A DNA stretch of 64,000 bases from Primulina eburnea (GCF_022965805.1 NC_133101.1:42197642-42261641); one strand, 5' to 3'. Shown: positions 24,751 through 36,548, counted from the stretch's first letter. Translations and numbers: made by a program. The notes: a model not told the origin generated them from the letters alone.

Positions 24751-27134
24751 TGTTAGAGTAGATATCCTGCAAGCCAATGGTTGGCTAGGGAATTTATTGA
24801 CTAAATTGAAATAAACAATCTTTATTTTAATATAATTTAACTTTTAATGGTTTCATTATACTTTATCTGTATACCCATGCAATCAGCATAGATAAAGTCC
24901 TTGATTATGCTTTAATACAAATGAATCGTAATTCGATGTTGAAACTCATTTGTAAACACTGCATATTCTAAATTCGTTCCTAGTCGATTCAGCCGCCTAA
25001 AACATGGATAAAGGTCGCTTGAGCTCGTGACTAGCATATGTGATGTTGTGTACTACGTTTCTTGGTAAGGGCATAGAGATGTCCAAACATACAGATGGGT
25101 AGTTATATGATGATTATACCGAACAACCCTCCCTCGGACTTTCCAAGTGGTTATCATTCATCGAGAGGATAAGTCCGTGGTTATGATTGTACACCATTAG
25201 TCCTTACGACCCGGGACAACACTGAGGCTCTATATGCTAGGGCTGTGCTTTGACTCGTTTACCGGCTCCAAGAGAGTCAACAGGTGGCGAGGTTGGGTAC
25301 ATTTGCTACACATATAGGAGCCTGTGCATTGTAGTCGAGGATTCACCGCTCACCTACGGGTGTGGATATCCTATGTGATCTGATGTAATAATAGTGCATG
25401 GAATCTCTGGCCAGAGTATGAGATGTACGTTGGAGAAGGAGTTCTCCAATAGTACACGCGATGCCACTATTATATGTGTCACATAGTTATCGAATTATTA
25501 TGCAACCTTCGATGAAACAATGGTTGCAGATTCGATCGGGATATATGAGATGAAGGGACCGTACTGTACGCTAATCATAATCGACTGGTTCTTGCAGGCA
25601 CTATCAGTGATACCTAGGGGATCATTGGGCGCAATGCTACTAGACGCTCTTACCATGATCCGATGGGTGCAATCAGAAATCAGTTCTGACATTCTTGATC
25701 AAGGTGTTGATGAAAAGAATGGGGCTAACTAGGGTAAGCCCGAATAAAGGATTATGTGCTGAATCACAAAGAATTGTGAACCCACGACTAGCTGTATCCC
25801 TGAACCATTGAGGGTCACACAAGTACTGGTTTACTTGTTCCCGTTGAGATAATAAATTCAATGAGTTGAATTTATAAGAAATAAGTTTAATATGATCAAT
25901 CGATAAGTTTATAAATAAAGTTTATAAAAGCTTATAGAAAATTTGAGAGCATGACTGCTAAAACTGTCAAAGGAAGTGCACCTGTCTTATTTAGACATTG
26001 GTGATCTCGAAATTAAAGTGTGCATCATAATAACAAAACAAGTTGAAATTGTCACATCGATGATATTGGATCGTCGATCGGGATTATGATGAGATTAATG
26101 TAATGGGAGCATGGATCATGAGCTTGTAAGAGTATAAGCCCGTCATGCAAATTTATTAAAGTTCAAATGGACTTAATAATTAATTATATTTTAATTGAGT
26201 TAAAATATAGCCCGTTAAGTTTTTGTTAAATATGGTATTGATATATGTAATATGTATATATTAATGATACCATAATTTAAAACCTTGTACACAAAGAAAA
26301 TATTAATGCATGATTAGTGGTGTACCATTCTCGTGAGTCAAGGATTTATTGAAATTTATTAATTAATATGATTAATTAAGGAAATTACAATTAGTTGATT
26401 CAATTAATATAATAAAGCTTTTCACATAAAAAGGAAAATCGAGATTGGCAAAAGGTTGGCATGATTTTAGAATCTTTAATTACCTTAATTAAGAAAATTA
26501 AGGATTAGAAATAATATAAGAATTTTGATTATTATTTACAAGAGATGATCCGAAAGTTGATTGGAATGAAATCATGATTTTGACTCTTCCCAAAAGTTTT
26601 CGGTGATTAGAATCCATAATTGACTTAATTAAATTAATTAATTAAGTAAAGTATGGATTAGAAAATTGATAAGGATATCTTTTCTTATTGCACAAGCACT
26701 TCTTCGAAAAATATTCAATGGAGAGGACCGAAAACTTTCGAAGAAGAAAAAGAGGAGAAAGTCTCCAATTTCTCATCGGTCAATTCCTGTTCTCAAAAGG
26801 GTTTTGAACCAATGTTTGTTTTCTTGATTTCTACGCAAAACATCTTCTAATTTTCTAGTGCAAATTAAAAGAGGAACAAATAAACTGGTCGTGGACCTGA
26901 TTCGGAGATCAAAGAATGTTCGTAGGGATTTACAACAAGAGCTACGTCCGCTGATACCGGAGTAGTTGGAGCCAAGTGAAAATTATTCACTAAGGTATAT
27001 TTACTAAACATCCTATGTATGTTTAATTATTAAAATCATACGAGTGTCCAAAATAATTATTTTGATTGTCAAAATGAAATAAAAAATTTTAAACTTCCGC
27101 TGCGTTTTGGGCACGAGAAAATCGATATCCAACA
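24751..27134 (+). repeat. Copia-1 3' LTR
   Basis: 2384 bp, TGTTAGAGTA to TATCCAACA, preceded by the purine-rich GGGCAAGTACGAGAT. It matches the window start from about 25325 on. Its right neighbour is coding sequence of the SIRE-type element on the other strand. Confidence 0.92.
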
Positions 27135-27588
27135 CAACAGACTCTGTGGCTTCATCATATGGAGGGCTACTTTTCATTGCAGGTTCAAATTTCTTACGAG
27201 CCACAAGTTCATAATCAGCATCATCCGAGTCATCTCCCGAGGTTTCCGCCAGATCAATCAGTGATGGGCGAGTGGACGGCTGGCCCTTGTATCAGAAATG
27301 TTTGCCGGGCGTGAGGTCTGGGTTATATCCAGCTTGTCTCTTTGATCGTTTTTTTGGTGGTTGTGGTGGATTCGGAGACCTGAACATCAGAGGATTTTCA
27401 TGATTTGCTGGGTTCCCTGGTTCACCTGGCGCAATAACCTCCAAAGGTTCAGGAGTTAGAACAGCAGGCATGATCTGCAGATTTTGAGCAGTGGGTGTTA
27501 CTTCAGATGTTGCGGGAGTTGGGGCAACATCCTCTGTATGACCCATTTCACTTCGTATTGCATGGGGACCAAAACCCTTTCCTGACAT
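27135..27588 (-). pseudogene. Env-like third ORF of the SIRE-type element, 5' part
   Basis: Start at 27588 (MSGKGFGPHA). It is a Pro/Glu/Thr-rich region followed by a basic KKRSKRQAG-like stretch. A stop falls at 27292-27294, and the frame goes on through an acidic GDDSDDADYELVARK segment to 27135, where Copia-1 cuts it. SIRE elements carry an env-like ORF downstream of pol in this position; assignment rests on position and composition only. No transmembrane or coiled-coil segment is visible in the part left. It could also be an unrelated captured ORF. Confidence 0.45.
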
Positions 27589-28689
27589 TGATGAAGTTTA
27601 GATTGCGAGAAAAATGAGGAATGCAGACACACAGAGAGAAATAACGTGAGGGAGAGTCGTAAGAAAAAAATTTGAGAAACTGTTATGCAGATAGATAGTG
27701 ATGAGTTAGACGTTGCAAATCAAGAAGATAAAAATGAAATCACAGTGCAACGGTAACATAAATTCAGTAAATGATTAACTCCAACGGTAAAAACAACGGG
27801 CAGAAAAAAAAATAACCATTACTTTTTTCAGAAATTATCGAGATAATTATGTGCAATTTCTTTTCAAAAATAATTCCAGAAATAAAACCCACATTGAATT
27901 TAACTCCACTGAGCATCAAGAACACATGAATTCGATTTTCTGCAAAAAAATTGGATTTTTATCTAATTTATTTGTTGAAATACTCATGTCCTCGTGACAC
28001 AACAATATTCACAGTGTTATGTTTATGCATGACCTATTTATGCCTAGTAACAGAATGTAACAGAATTAGAAACATGAAAACAAATATGATATATGTTTAC
28101 GGATGAAGTGTTGTCACAAATTTTGGAAGCATCTTCTGACAACACGCACAATTCCAAGAAAACAATTTCCAATTTTTTTTCACACTCAATGATTAACAAT
28201 TTTCTGAACATAGAAGTGGTAGCTCCCACACTAGACGAACAGTCTTCATTGGACTCTTCTAGGTAGCTTTATCCATTTTCTCCTATTTCTTTGTCAATAT
28301 TTAGAAGGGGTAGCTCCCACACTAGAAGAACAACCTTCATCGAGCTCCTTTAGATAGCTTTTTCCATCTTTCCTTCTAATCACAGACCCAACATTGTTAA
28401 TGATTATATTTCAATTTCTCTCGGGTTACTTTTCACATTGCTTAGAGTCAAGCGACCATTCTTCACATATTTTGAGACAATGTTCACATGTATAGGTGTG
28501 AAGGTTTAAAATATAACAAGGAATTGTAAGTGCATCAGAAAACTTTGCTACACAGTTTCAACACAACATATCACAGTATGAATGCAATGTAGTAAGCCTA
28601 AATCCTAAATATGCACATGCATGTAAGGTGTTGTCCGAGATGTTGTAACATATGGGACAACATCTATGAATGATCAGGCAGAACACATG
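27589..28689 (-). other. SIRE-type spacer between pol and env-like ORF
   Basis: About 1.1 kb, AT-rich, no credible ORF. It contains a tandem duplication (28216-28400) and two copies of the element-wide dyad motif (28106-28146 and 28628-28665). Confidence 0.6.
28216..28400. repeat. Tandem direct duplication of about 93 bp
   Basis: Two diverged copies start at 28216 and 28309, each with GGTAGCTCCCACACTAGA followed by GAACA and a TAGCTTT..CCAT segment. They lie in the SIRE-type spacer. Confidence 0.8.
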
Positions 28690-29308
28690 CTGAGAGATTT
28701 TTTAAGGTTGGAAAACCTCTCAAAGTCTAATGCTTTTGTGAATATGTCAGCCAGTTGGTTATTTGTACCAACAAATTTCAATTCAAATCAATCGTTTTTC
28801 TACTAAGTCTCGCATAAAGTGGTGTCTAATGTCAATGTGTTTAGTTCGACAGTGTTTTACTGAATTTTGTGAAATATTAATTGCACTAAAATTATCACAG
28901 TAAACAACTAAAGTTTCACGCTTAAGTCCATAGTCTTCTATCATTTGGTTCATCCATAAATTTGAGAACAACAACTTCAAGCTGCCACGTATTCATATTT
29001 AGCAATTGAAAGTGAACACAATTTTGTTTCCTACTATGCCATGAGATCAAATTATTGCCAAGATAAAAGCAACCTCTAGATGTCTTTTTCTATAATCTAA
29101 ATCACCAGCCCAATCTGCAATAGAAAAACCTAATAAATTCGAGTTGATTTCTTGAGTGTACCCTAATCCTAATTCAATTGTTCCTGCTATGTAGCGAAGA
29201 ATCCGCTTCACAGCTCTTAAATGAGAGACCTTAGGATTGGCTTGATATATAGCACATAAGCATACACTAAACATGATGTCAGGTCGACTGGTTGCCAAAT
29301 ACAGGAGG
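28690..29308 (-). pseudogene. SIRE-type RT tail and RNase H
   Basis: Continues RT left of Gypsy-2. It starts at the LLYLATSRPDIMFSVCLCA block (29308-29240), then AVKRILRYIAGT, then the RNase H region (CDNFSAINISQNSVKHCRTKHIDIRHHF within 28783-28980), and ends with the ADIFTKALDFERF segment near 28740-28700. Frameshifts near 29040 and 28990 and a stop near 28785 break it. Confidence 0.85.
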
Positions 29309-29771
29309 TGTAGAGCCCAACTTAATACACGTAAAACCCATGTATTTATTTAATTAGTAAATCATTTAATTAATTTTAAAATGAGTTTTATGCCATGCAT
29401 GAATTATGAAAATGCATTAATTTAAATTGTTTATGTTTATGTAATGCACGTTAAAATGTTTTCGAGTTTCATGTTTCAGGCGATTATTCGAGGCGAGATC
29501 GAGGAAAACACCGGTGACAATTATTGGCAATTTGAAATGCGGTATTTTATTTTTAAAAAGCTAGGAAGGGGCATTTTAAATAATTTATTTAGTTTAGCAT
29601 TTTAACGCCTTATTTATGTGTTTAGTTATTTAAGAGTTTAAAACTTTTAAAATTAGCATTTTTGGATGCATTATTTTAATGGAGGGATTTCAGTAAAGTT
29701 TAAAGAGTGTTAGTATTTTTATTAATTTCATTTATTATTTCATTTAGAAATTTTTCCCTAAATTAATTACT

Positions 29772-29850
29772 AACACACACACACACACACTCTACACACT
29801 AGGAAGCGTGAAACACACACAACACACACTACACAACTCATTTTCAGATT
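29772..29850. repeat. AC-rich simple repeat
   Basis: Runs of AC dinucleotides within the Gypsy-2 5' LTR. The 3' LTR has the same tract near 41919-41980 with small length changes. Confidence 0.8.
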
Positions 29851-30694
29851 TTAAATTAAAGAAAACTAGGGTTCTTTGCAAGAGAAGAAGCCGCCCCCTC
29901 CTCTGAATTATACCTGCATATTTTCGTGAGTTTCTTTGAAGGAAAACGTGCCACGTTCGTCCCGGATCAACCTCGCTTCCTTCTCCGCTTCGGTATCGCC
30001 GTTTCGGTAAAGTTATCATCAAAAGGCACGTATATTCTGTTCTTTCTGCATCGATCGTGTTATTTTTATGTGTAAAAAATCATGTGTGACATTCGTCGTT
30101 TGAGCGGAAAATGGTTTGAATGCGTTTTGAAATACCTTTTAGATCTAAAATATCGTAACTTACTGTTCTGTTGAAAACTGCGAATTTTCGGTCGGGATTT
30201 TGGGAAAACTTTCAACGTGAAAAATGTAGAAATTTTTGATACCTTCGTTTTGATATAAAATTTTAAATTTTTGGACGAAAATTGAGTGAGTTATGGCGCT
30301 TTTCGTGGGACTGATCAAACTGGGTTTTCAGAAAATTATATGTTGATATGTTGTTGAAGTTTTTGTGTTGCAGGCTTTGTTGGAAATCGACGGGTGATCG
30401 CTGCTACATATAAGTACTTTGTTTATGATGTTGGGATGGTTATTAACGTGTGGGTTCGCGTCGTTAGGCACCAAGTTGAATTAAGCGTCGTAGGAAGAAA
30501 GTTGGTGTCGAAATCCGAATTGTGTTGTTGGTTGTGGAATGTTACCCTTGGGGCTATTTTTAATGTTCACTTGGGTTTGACATAATGCCTTAGTGTTCTA
30601 AGAAGTGTCTCGTGGTGTCTATTCGTAGTCCGTACGATTGAGTTTAGGTGTTAAGCATATCAGGTTCAGAATTTTCACGTGTTGACACGTCCCG

Positions 30695-30870
30695 CAGGTA
30701 CACGGACCTGGGGACGGACCCTGACACGTGGTCCGTGCCTTTGTTACTTTTCGGTGTTTGTTTCCAGAGTCTACACGGACCCTAACACGGGGTCGTGTCC
30801 ACCTTTCCTTTCGAGTCTTCTCACCCGAGTCTACACGGACCCCTACACGGAGGTAGGCATGGGGTCCGTG
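30695..30870. promoter_or_regulatory. ACACGGACCC / GGGTCCGTGT cluster in Gypsy-2 5' LTR
   Basis: At least three inverted pairs of ACACGGACCC and GGGGTCCGTGT within 180 bp. The matching cluster in the 3' LTR is at 42856-43033. Possible binding sites or LTR RNA hairpins; the function is not shown. Confidence 0.6.
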
Positions 30871-31941
30871 TCCTTCACAAATTTGGGAAAAAGCTTACAC
30901 TATGCTTAAAGAGCCGAGATGTTCGCGAGTTTTTCGGATCTCGGCTCGTTAAAAAGCTCGTTCGGGCTCGTTCGTTAAGCTTATCGAGCCGAGCCCGAGC
31001 CTTATTTTGGGCTCGACAATTTTGTGGAGCCGTGCTTGAGATTAATGATGTTCAGCTCGTTAGCTCGTGAACATGTTCGATAATAGGTTCTTGAGATCAA
31101 AATTGAGCTCGGCTCGTTTAGCTGGCTCGTGAGCTCGAGCTCGGCTCGTTTAAGTGGTTCACGAGCTCGGCTCGTTTAGGTAGATCGTGAGCTCGAATTT
31201 GAGATAATTAATGAGTTATAATATTAAAATAATTATGTATGATAAATAATAATAAATTAAAAATTAAAAATCTATACATATTATAAAAGTGTGAATTAAG
31301 GTCAAAGTTATTTGTTTTTATTTGCTTATAGATGAAGTGAACATATATTTTTCACAAAATATTAAATTGAATATGATTTGTTTTATTTTGTAAATCTATA
31401 ATCTTTTGAATGAGTTATATATGCAAGAAGTTTCTCAGAAAAAAATTAATATATACAAATTTAATACTTCCAATAATATAGTATGAAATATAAAAAAAAT
31501 TATGTTATCTTAATTTTGAATTTTTGTATTTAAATAACATATTGCATAAATATGTTATATCATTAAAGAGTTGAACACTTTTTGATAAATATAATAAAAT
31601 ATTAATTAAATAATATTTTTTCAGTTGTCTAGAAGATAGAATAACCAAAATTCATTGATTTTATTTGCTTGTAGATTAAGTTAAAATATTTACAAAAAAT
31701 AAATATAATTTGTAGAATACTGAAATAACAAAATTCTTTGATTTTATTTGCTTGATGAAACAAATTTTTTCTACAAAACACTTAATTGTGTGGAGATTTG
31801 TAGAGGCATCAAATAGAGAAGAATATACATTTCTTCTCATAAGATTTGCTAATGAAGATGGCGAGAATATTGTTTTTCAATGAGAAGAAAAAATTGATGA
31901 CAAAAAAAATTGTGAAAGCAATATAAATTGAAAATATAAAA

Positions 31942-33873
31942 TGTGGGACCCGGACGCTAATCAAGTTCTTATTCATCATTGGGACGAATTAATCAATTAT
32001 AAAACAGGGTCTAAAATTTTTTTCTTTCAAAATGCGGAACGTAGTGACATAAAACATACATATATATACGTCTCAGTATATAAAAGTACAAATCCTGTAC
32101 CACATACATTTATTCAACTAAGGTTTACACAGCTAATGTCAAGTGTCCAACCCTATCTCTAATCCAAGTCCGGAGCCTCCACTCTAATCACGATCTTTCC
32201 TCATCTCCTGGACCCTGATCCTGTCCCACATGTTGTCATGTACACATACAGAATAGACAACAGCCGAATAACTCCGGTGAGAATAAATCCCAGTATAAAT
32301 CAACGAACATGCAATCTTATAAACAAATATAAAGCATGTAATCAGGTAACAGATATATGTATCACAATCTGAAACATAACCAATCATAGACTGTCGATAA
32401 TGCTCACAACTCTATCATTCAGACTAGACTCAATCCTAGTCTAGGGATCCCGGTTTCCAGATGTGGTGTTCCTATATCGAATTCCGTAAAAGAAGGAACA
32501 ATAATTCCATTACTCGATATAACCAAATATTGTGTTCCTATATCGAATTCCGTAATAGAAGAATTTCAATCCTATTTACTCGATATAACCAAACATCCGG
32601 TGTCCTGACCTAACTGTCATGGACTGTATCTTTATCGCTAATATCCTATCTTGAGACATCGTGCAATGTGCCCGTGGCGATCCCGCCACTGTCAGGCACT
32701 TCCGTCCCAAGATTTCTACACTATCCTGTGACATCTTGCAATGTGCCCGTGGCGATCCCACCACAATCAGGCACTTCTGTCACAAGATTACTCATTTAAT
32801 ACCAGCTATCTATAATTCAAGAGAACAAGTACAGCAGTCAAATCAATGCAAATATCAATGCGATAAAGTAAAGTATGTGATTTAGGGAAACTCAAGTCTA
32901 AACCGACTCAAGTCGATCTCCCAATACCACATTGACTTATACCTTCAGTTTGTAGTCTCGGTCTGAAGCAATCTCAGTTCTGAACTCAAGACTGTCTCTG
33001 TAAATCTGAAACGACATATCGAGAATACTAATATCAATATTCCAATCTCAATTCAACACTGAAACTGATTAATCTGGATTTAATTCAAAATCATCGGCAT
33101 AACGGTACAAACTCAGTATCCCCGTCAATACCACATCACCAGATAATAATTCCCTCAATTCATAATCAATACCAATACAAACTGATATCATATCTCAGTC
33201 AATTAACTTCAGAAAATCACAACAATTCCATAATCAGTCCGTTTCCTAATCTGACTTCGATTCTATGATGTCTAATATGTCAAGAACATCATATAAGAAT
33301 CATATTCAATTCTGACAATAGCATAATTTCAAAACATGTCAAAACGTAGTAAAACTTACGTCCAGTTGTAGCCTACGTCAATAGGATTACAGTACTGAAG
33401 TCAGATTACAATTCGGACGGACGGATTTCTCACCCAATTCTTTCGACCTTTCTCGTTCCTTCTTCTGAGTGAAGATTGGCATGTTTATATATATATATAT
33501 ATACCAACGTTGCATGTAATTATACGTGGCATCATTTTCACAATCTTCAGTCGGCGCTCGGGCGGTCTAGAATTACCGCTCGGGCGGTTAAAACTTACCG
33601 CCCGGGCGCGAGGTGTTCTGCCTCCCGATTAATCCTTGGCGCTCGGGCGGTCAAAAACTACCGCCCGGGCGCCACATCTTCTGTCCAAGACGGTTTCTAT
33701 TGAACTTTAGCGCGCGGGCGGTCATTTCTTACCGCTCGGGCGCCACTAGTTCTGTCCAAAAATTGCACCCTTTATATGAAATCTTATTTAGTGTCCCGAT
33801 TAATCCTTTCATAATCATATCAATTATAAATCAATAATTAAAAATTACCAGGATTAAATTCTCGGGTATTACA
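31942..33873 (-). mobile_element. Solo LTR related to Gypsy-1
   Basis: The - strand starts TGTAATACCCGAGAATTTAA and ends CCGGGTCCCACA. Many blocks are shared with the Gypsy-1 LTR, including the region before the end (AATGATGAATAAGAACTTGA-type on the - strand). It is flanked on both sides by taaaa, a perfect 5-bp target duplication. No internal sequence remains, as expected after recombination between two LTRs. The central palindrome block differs in sequence from that of Gypsy-1. Confidence 0.9.
33552..33755. promoter_or_regulatory. GGCGCTCGGGCGGT inverted-repeat cluster in the solo LTR
   Basis: Copies of GGCGCTCGGGCGGT and ACCGCCCGGGCGCC alternate, each neighbouring pair separated by 8 bp. 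Read on the - strand (LTR orientation) a TATA-like run at 33487-33505 lies about 50 bp downstream. The block is in the same place as the CGCGCATATGCGCG cluster of Gypsy-1 but has an unrelated sequence. Confidence 0.7.
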
Positions 33874-34910
33874 TAAAAGAAGAAAAAATTTTTGACGCAA
33901 TAATTTAATTTAAAGTTTAGAATATATTATGTATATTATATTTTTATTTTTCATAAATCAATAACACGTGATAAAATAAGTGGTCAACGTTATGTATTAT
34001 ACTTTTTTCTTCTCTCAAATTTAATTTTAATACCTATTGTGATATCAATTTTATATTATATTTTCTACAATATCTAATTTATACAAAATTATAATATTTA
34101 TTACTAATATGTTTTTCAACAATTATTAATTTATTTAGATCGTGCTTGGATAAATTGATTTCAAATTTATGGATTAGAATTAAAATTTTATTGTTAACAA
34201 TGAAACAATATATCAAATCTTGAATCTACACATTACTTATTTACATATTATTATTTATATAAAGTAGAATAAATTTCAAATACATTATTATTTGGTGGAC
34301 TTGAACAATATCATAACTAACATGAAATACTGATATATAAAATGAAATGAGTGGATTTGAAGTTTATGATGTTCCATCTCTAAATAACAAAAATACATTT
34401 GAATGTATTGAAATTGAAATCCATGGATTTGAAATCCTTCCAATCAAGAATAACCTTAGATTTATAACACATAAAATTTTTTAAACAAATATCTTTTGCA
34501 ATCATTTTATAATACATATAGTATAAATTATATTACATTGAATTTTCAACGGATAATGCTAAAGGTACAACTAATATATAGTACTGCGATATTTACAACA
34601 ATTATATCGTGAGATTTTGTTATTATCTAATGAGATTTTATATTTAATTTATCATGAGATTTTGATAAATGAAATTTCTATTGATTTTTTTGAATTGTAA
34701 GAATTATTGTACAAATTTGGTTGTACATAGCATTACTCATTTCTATCGACTAATATAGCATGAAATCATTAATATATAATTTTTTGTAAATTGATCTCTT
34801 CTGATCTCATTTCTTTAAGAACAATTATTGATAATAGAAATGTATTTTCACGTGCGTCGCACGTATCTTTACCTAGTTATATTAAAAATGTGAATGTTAT
34901 GGCAATAATC

Positions 34911-35184
34911 ACTAGTAGAAAAATCGGATTTTATTTCGGCAGGCTTTACTTCGGCAATAATAAATTACGAAGTAATACATTACCAATAACTTCAGTAATA
35001 ACACAAGTGAAGTAAAATAATATATTTTACTTCGGATGTTTAAAAACACGGGCTTCACTATATTTTTTTATTATATTTTACTTCGGTATATCAATGTTGA
35101 CGAAGTAAAAAAATAAGAAAAATAATTTCATGCTGAAGTAATAAAATGAACCGCGCAGATTAACAAAGGAAACTAAACTATACT
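34911..35184. mobile_element. CACTA-like terminal fragment
   Basis: CACTAGTAGAAAAATCGG at 34911 resembles CACTA transposon ends. It is followed by several ACTTCGG words in both orientations (34938, 34950, 35030, 35081 and others), like subterminal repeats. No matching inverted end and no transposase is visible, so this is a fragment or a look-alike. Confidence 0.4.
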
Positions 35185-35347
35185 GAACATTTAGCGACGG
35201 TTTGTCATTAAAAACCGTCGCTGATTTAATCAGCGACGGTTTGTCGCTTAAAAACCGTCGTCGATTTAATCGGCGACGGTGTGTCACTTAAAAACCGTCG
35301 CTGATTTAATCGGCGACGGTCTTTCAAAAATCCGTCGCTAAATGTTC
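35185..35347. repeat. Hairpin MITE-like unit with 16-bp perfect inverted ends
   Basis: GAACATTTAGCGACGG at 35185-35200 is the exact reverse complement of 35332-35347. Between them GCGACGG and CCGTCGC words alternate as a run of nested hairpins with a period near 47 bp. Similar words are frequent in subterminal parts of plant CACTA elements, so it may belong with the fragment just before it. Confidence 0.7.
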
Positions 35348-35819
35348 GAGCCGAGCTCGAACCGAGCCCGAGCTTCATAACTTCCGAACGAGCCGAGCCC
35401 GAGCTCGAAACCAAAAGCTCGTAACTTGCCCGAGCCGAGAAAATTGTTGAACGAGCCGAGCCCGAGCCTGATACTGTTCGGCTCGGCTCGGCTCGGCTCA
35501 TTTACATCCCTAGTTCGATGTCTCGGTTTAGTACAATGGTTTACAAGGTCGAGTCATGGGAATTGTAGAACGTCCTAAGGGATTAAATGAGCTCGTGAGT
35601 AAGCTTGATTATTATGTCTAAGTGTATCAGTTAAGCATTCGAATCCATGTTAGAATGTGCAGTGACGGCCCCGATCGAAGTCCAACGAATCCCTCAACGC
35701 CAATTAAGTATATCGACATGCAAGAAAGTATTTTAAGTTTTTGAGGTATGCTAATTGTCTCGTGACCAAATTATGAATGGGTTTGGAAGTCGGTGAACGT
35801 GGCCGAGGACCTCTCCACT

Positions 35820-35904
35820 TCGTTAAATTATGAACGGTTTAGATCGTGGTTGGAAAGCGTTAAATTATGAACGGGGACTAACCAGCCCGTTAAATTATGA
35901 ACGG
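35820..35904. repeat. CGTTAAATTATGAACGG repeats in Gypsy-2 5' LTR
   Basis: Three close copies with a fourth diverged neighbour, each with inverted CCGTT/AACGG edges. Same array at 43380-43466 in the 3' LTR and, inverted, near 53655-53765 in the partial LTR. Confidence 0.75.
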
Positions 35905-36548
35905 GGATCTCATGTATGTGGTAGTGGATACGTCCCTGTCAGCCCAGTACTGTGGTTTGTCTGATCAGGCGTTTATTATGTATGGGTCACTTGCTTTGAA
36001 ACATCCTCTACGCAAAATGATGAAGTTATGTATGTTCTAGTATGCAGTATGTTCATGACAAGTTTTCACGTTATGGCACGTCTATGTTATGTATGTATGT
36101 TCAAGTTTTAGTACGCAAATTCATGTTCAAGTATATATGTTCTATTTTAAATTTTCATGCGGTTTATTATGTAGTACTCGCTACTTCCCAGTTTATACGT
36201 GTTGAGTCTTTAGACTCACTAGACTTGATCGATGCAGGTGAGTATGTTGATGAGGAGACACGAGGTGGCGACCAAGGGGCAGGCTTGGACTGAGCGAGAG
36301 GCTAACCCGAGGACCGCAATGTTTATGTTTTTACGCAAATGTTAAATTACTCTGATTTCATGTTTTGAGGGAAAAACTTTGAGCAAACCTTTGGTGAGAA
36401 ATTTTATTGTAGTTAATTTGAACAACCATGTCTTATGGGGGACTTGGTTGAGATATTTTATGGCAAACTTTGAATGTTATTTTATGTTCAAGAAAATTTT
36501 TAAATTTTTCCGCAAATTTTGAGTATGAAAAGTACGGTACGTTACAAT

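Larger units (their letters stand above)
1..27134 (+). mobile_element. Copia-1: Ty1/Copia retrotransposon, left end outside window
   Basis: The element is bounded by an incomplete 5' LTR (1-1893) and a complete 3' LTR (24751-27134) that align over their shared length. A methionine-tRNA-type primer site follows the 5' LTR. Gag, integrase, reverse transcriptase and RNase H remnants appear in the order that defines Copia (integrase before RT). The body is split by Gypsy-1 (3726-11995) and by Copia-2 (14151-23491); removing both gives a normal Copia layout. All genes are broken by stops and frameshifts. It was inserted into the env-like region of the SIRE-type element whose sequence starts at 27135. 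Its lineage within Copia was not assigned. Confidence 0.9.
31271..34876 (+). mobile_element. Non-autonomous Helitron candidate
   Basis: The left end TCTATACATATTATAAAAG follows an A. The right end has the hairpin ACGTGCG-T-CGCACGT (34850-34864), then ATCTTTAC and CTAG, followed by T. TC...hairpin...CTAG inserted between A and T is the structural signature of plant Helitrons. No Rep or helicase coding is present. Without the solo LTR nested at 31942-33873 it is about 1.7 kb and AT-rich. The termini were called by eye. Confidence 0.55.
30908..35512. mobile_element. Compound insertion with GAGCCGAGC-rich inverted ends (hAT-like candidate)
   Basis: Absent from the 3' LTR of Gypsy-2, so it arrived after Gypsy-2. 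About 300 bp at the left end and about 165 bp at the right end are built of GAGCCGAGCCCGAGC words in roughly inverted arrangement. Read inward, the right end starts (on the - strand) TAGGGATGTAAATGAGCC, a form I know from plant non-autonomous hAT-like repeats. No clear 8-bp target duplication is seen, and a few LTR bases are lost at the join. No transposase is encoded. The middle is taken by later insertions. Confidence 0.5.
29309..36546 (+). repeat. Gypsy-2 5' LTR, split by a compound insertion
   Basis: Parts 29309-30907 and 35513-36546 match the 3' LTR 41451-44106 colinearly. The join in the 3' LTR is near 43069-43075. Everything between is foreign. It contains a GC-rich palindrome cluster (30695-30870) and AACGG-type repeats (35820-35904). 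Confidence 0.88.

Noticed and set aside
27292..27588. Independent host gene start
   Set aside because: Position downstream of SIRE-type pol on the same strand and a copy of the SIRE dyad motif inside it favour an env-like ORF of that element.
33476..33837. Overlapping + strand ORFs rich in ARAVK/YRPGA
   Set aside because: They are a translation of the GGCGCTCGGGCGGT cluster in a solo LTR.
35226..35501. Ser/Arg-rich - strand ORF
   Set aside because: It is a translation of GAGCCGAGC words and GCGACGG hairpins, with no domain.
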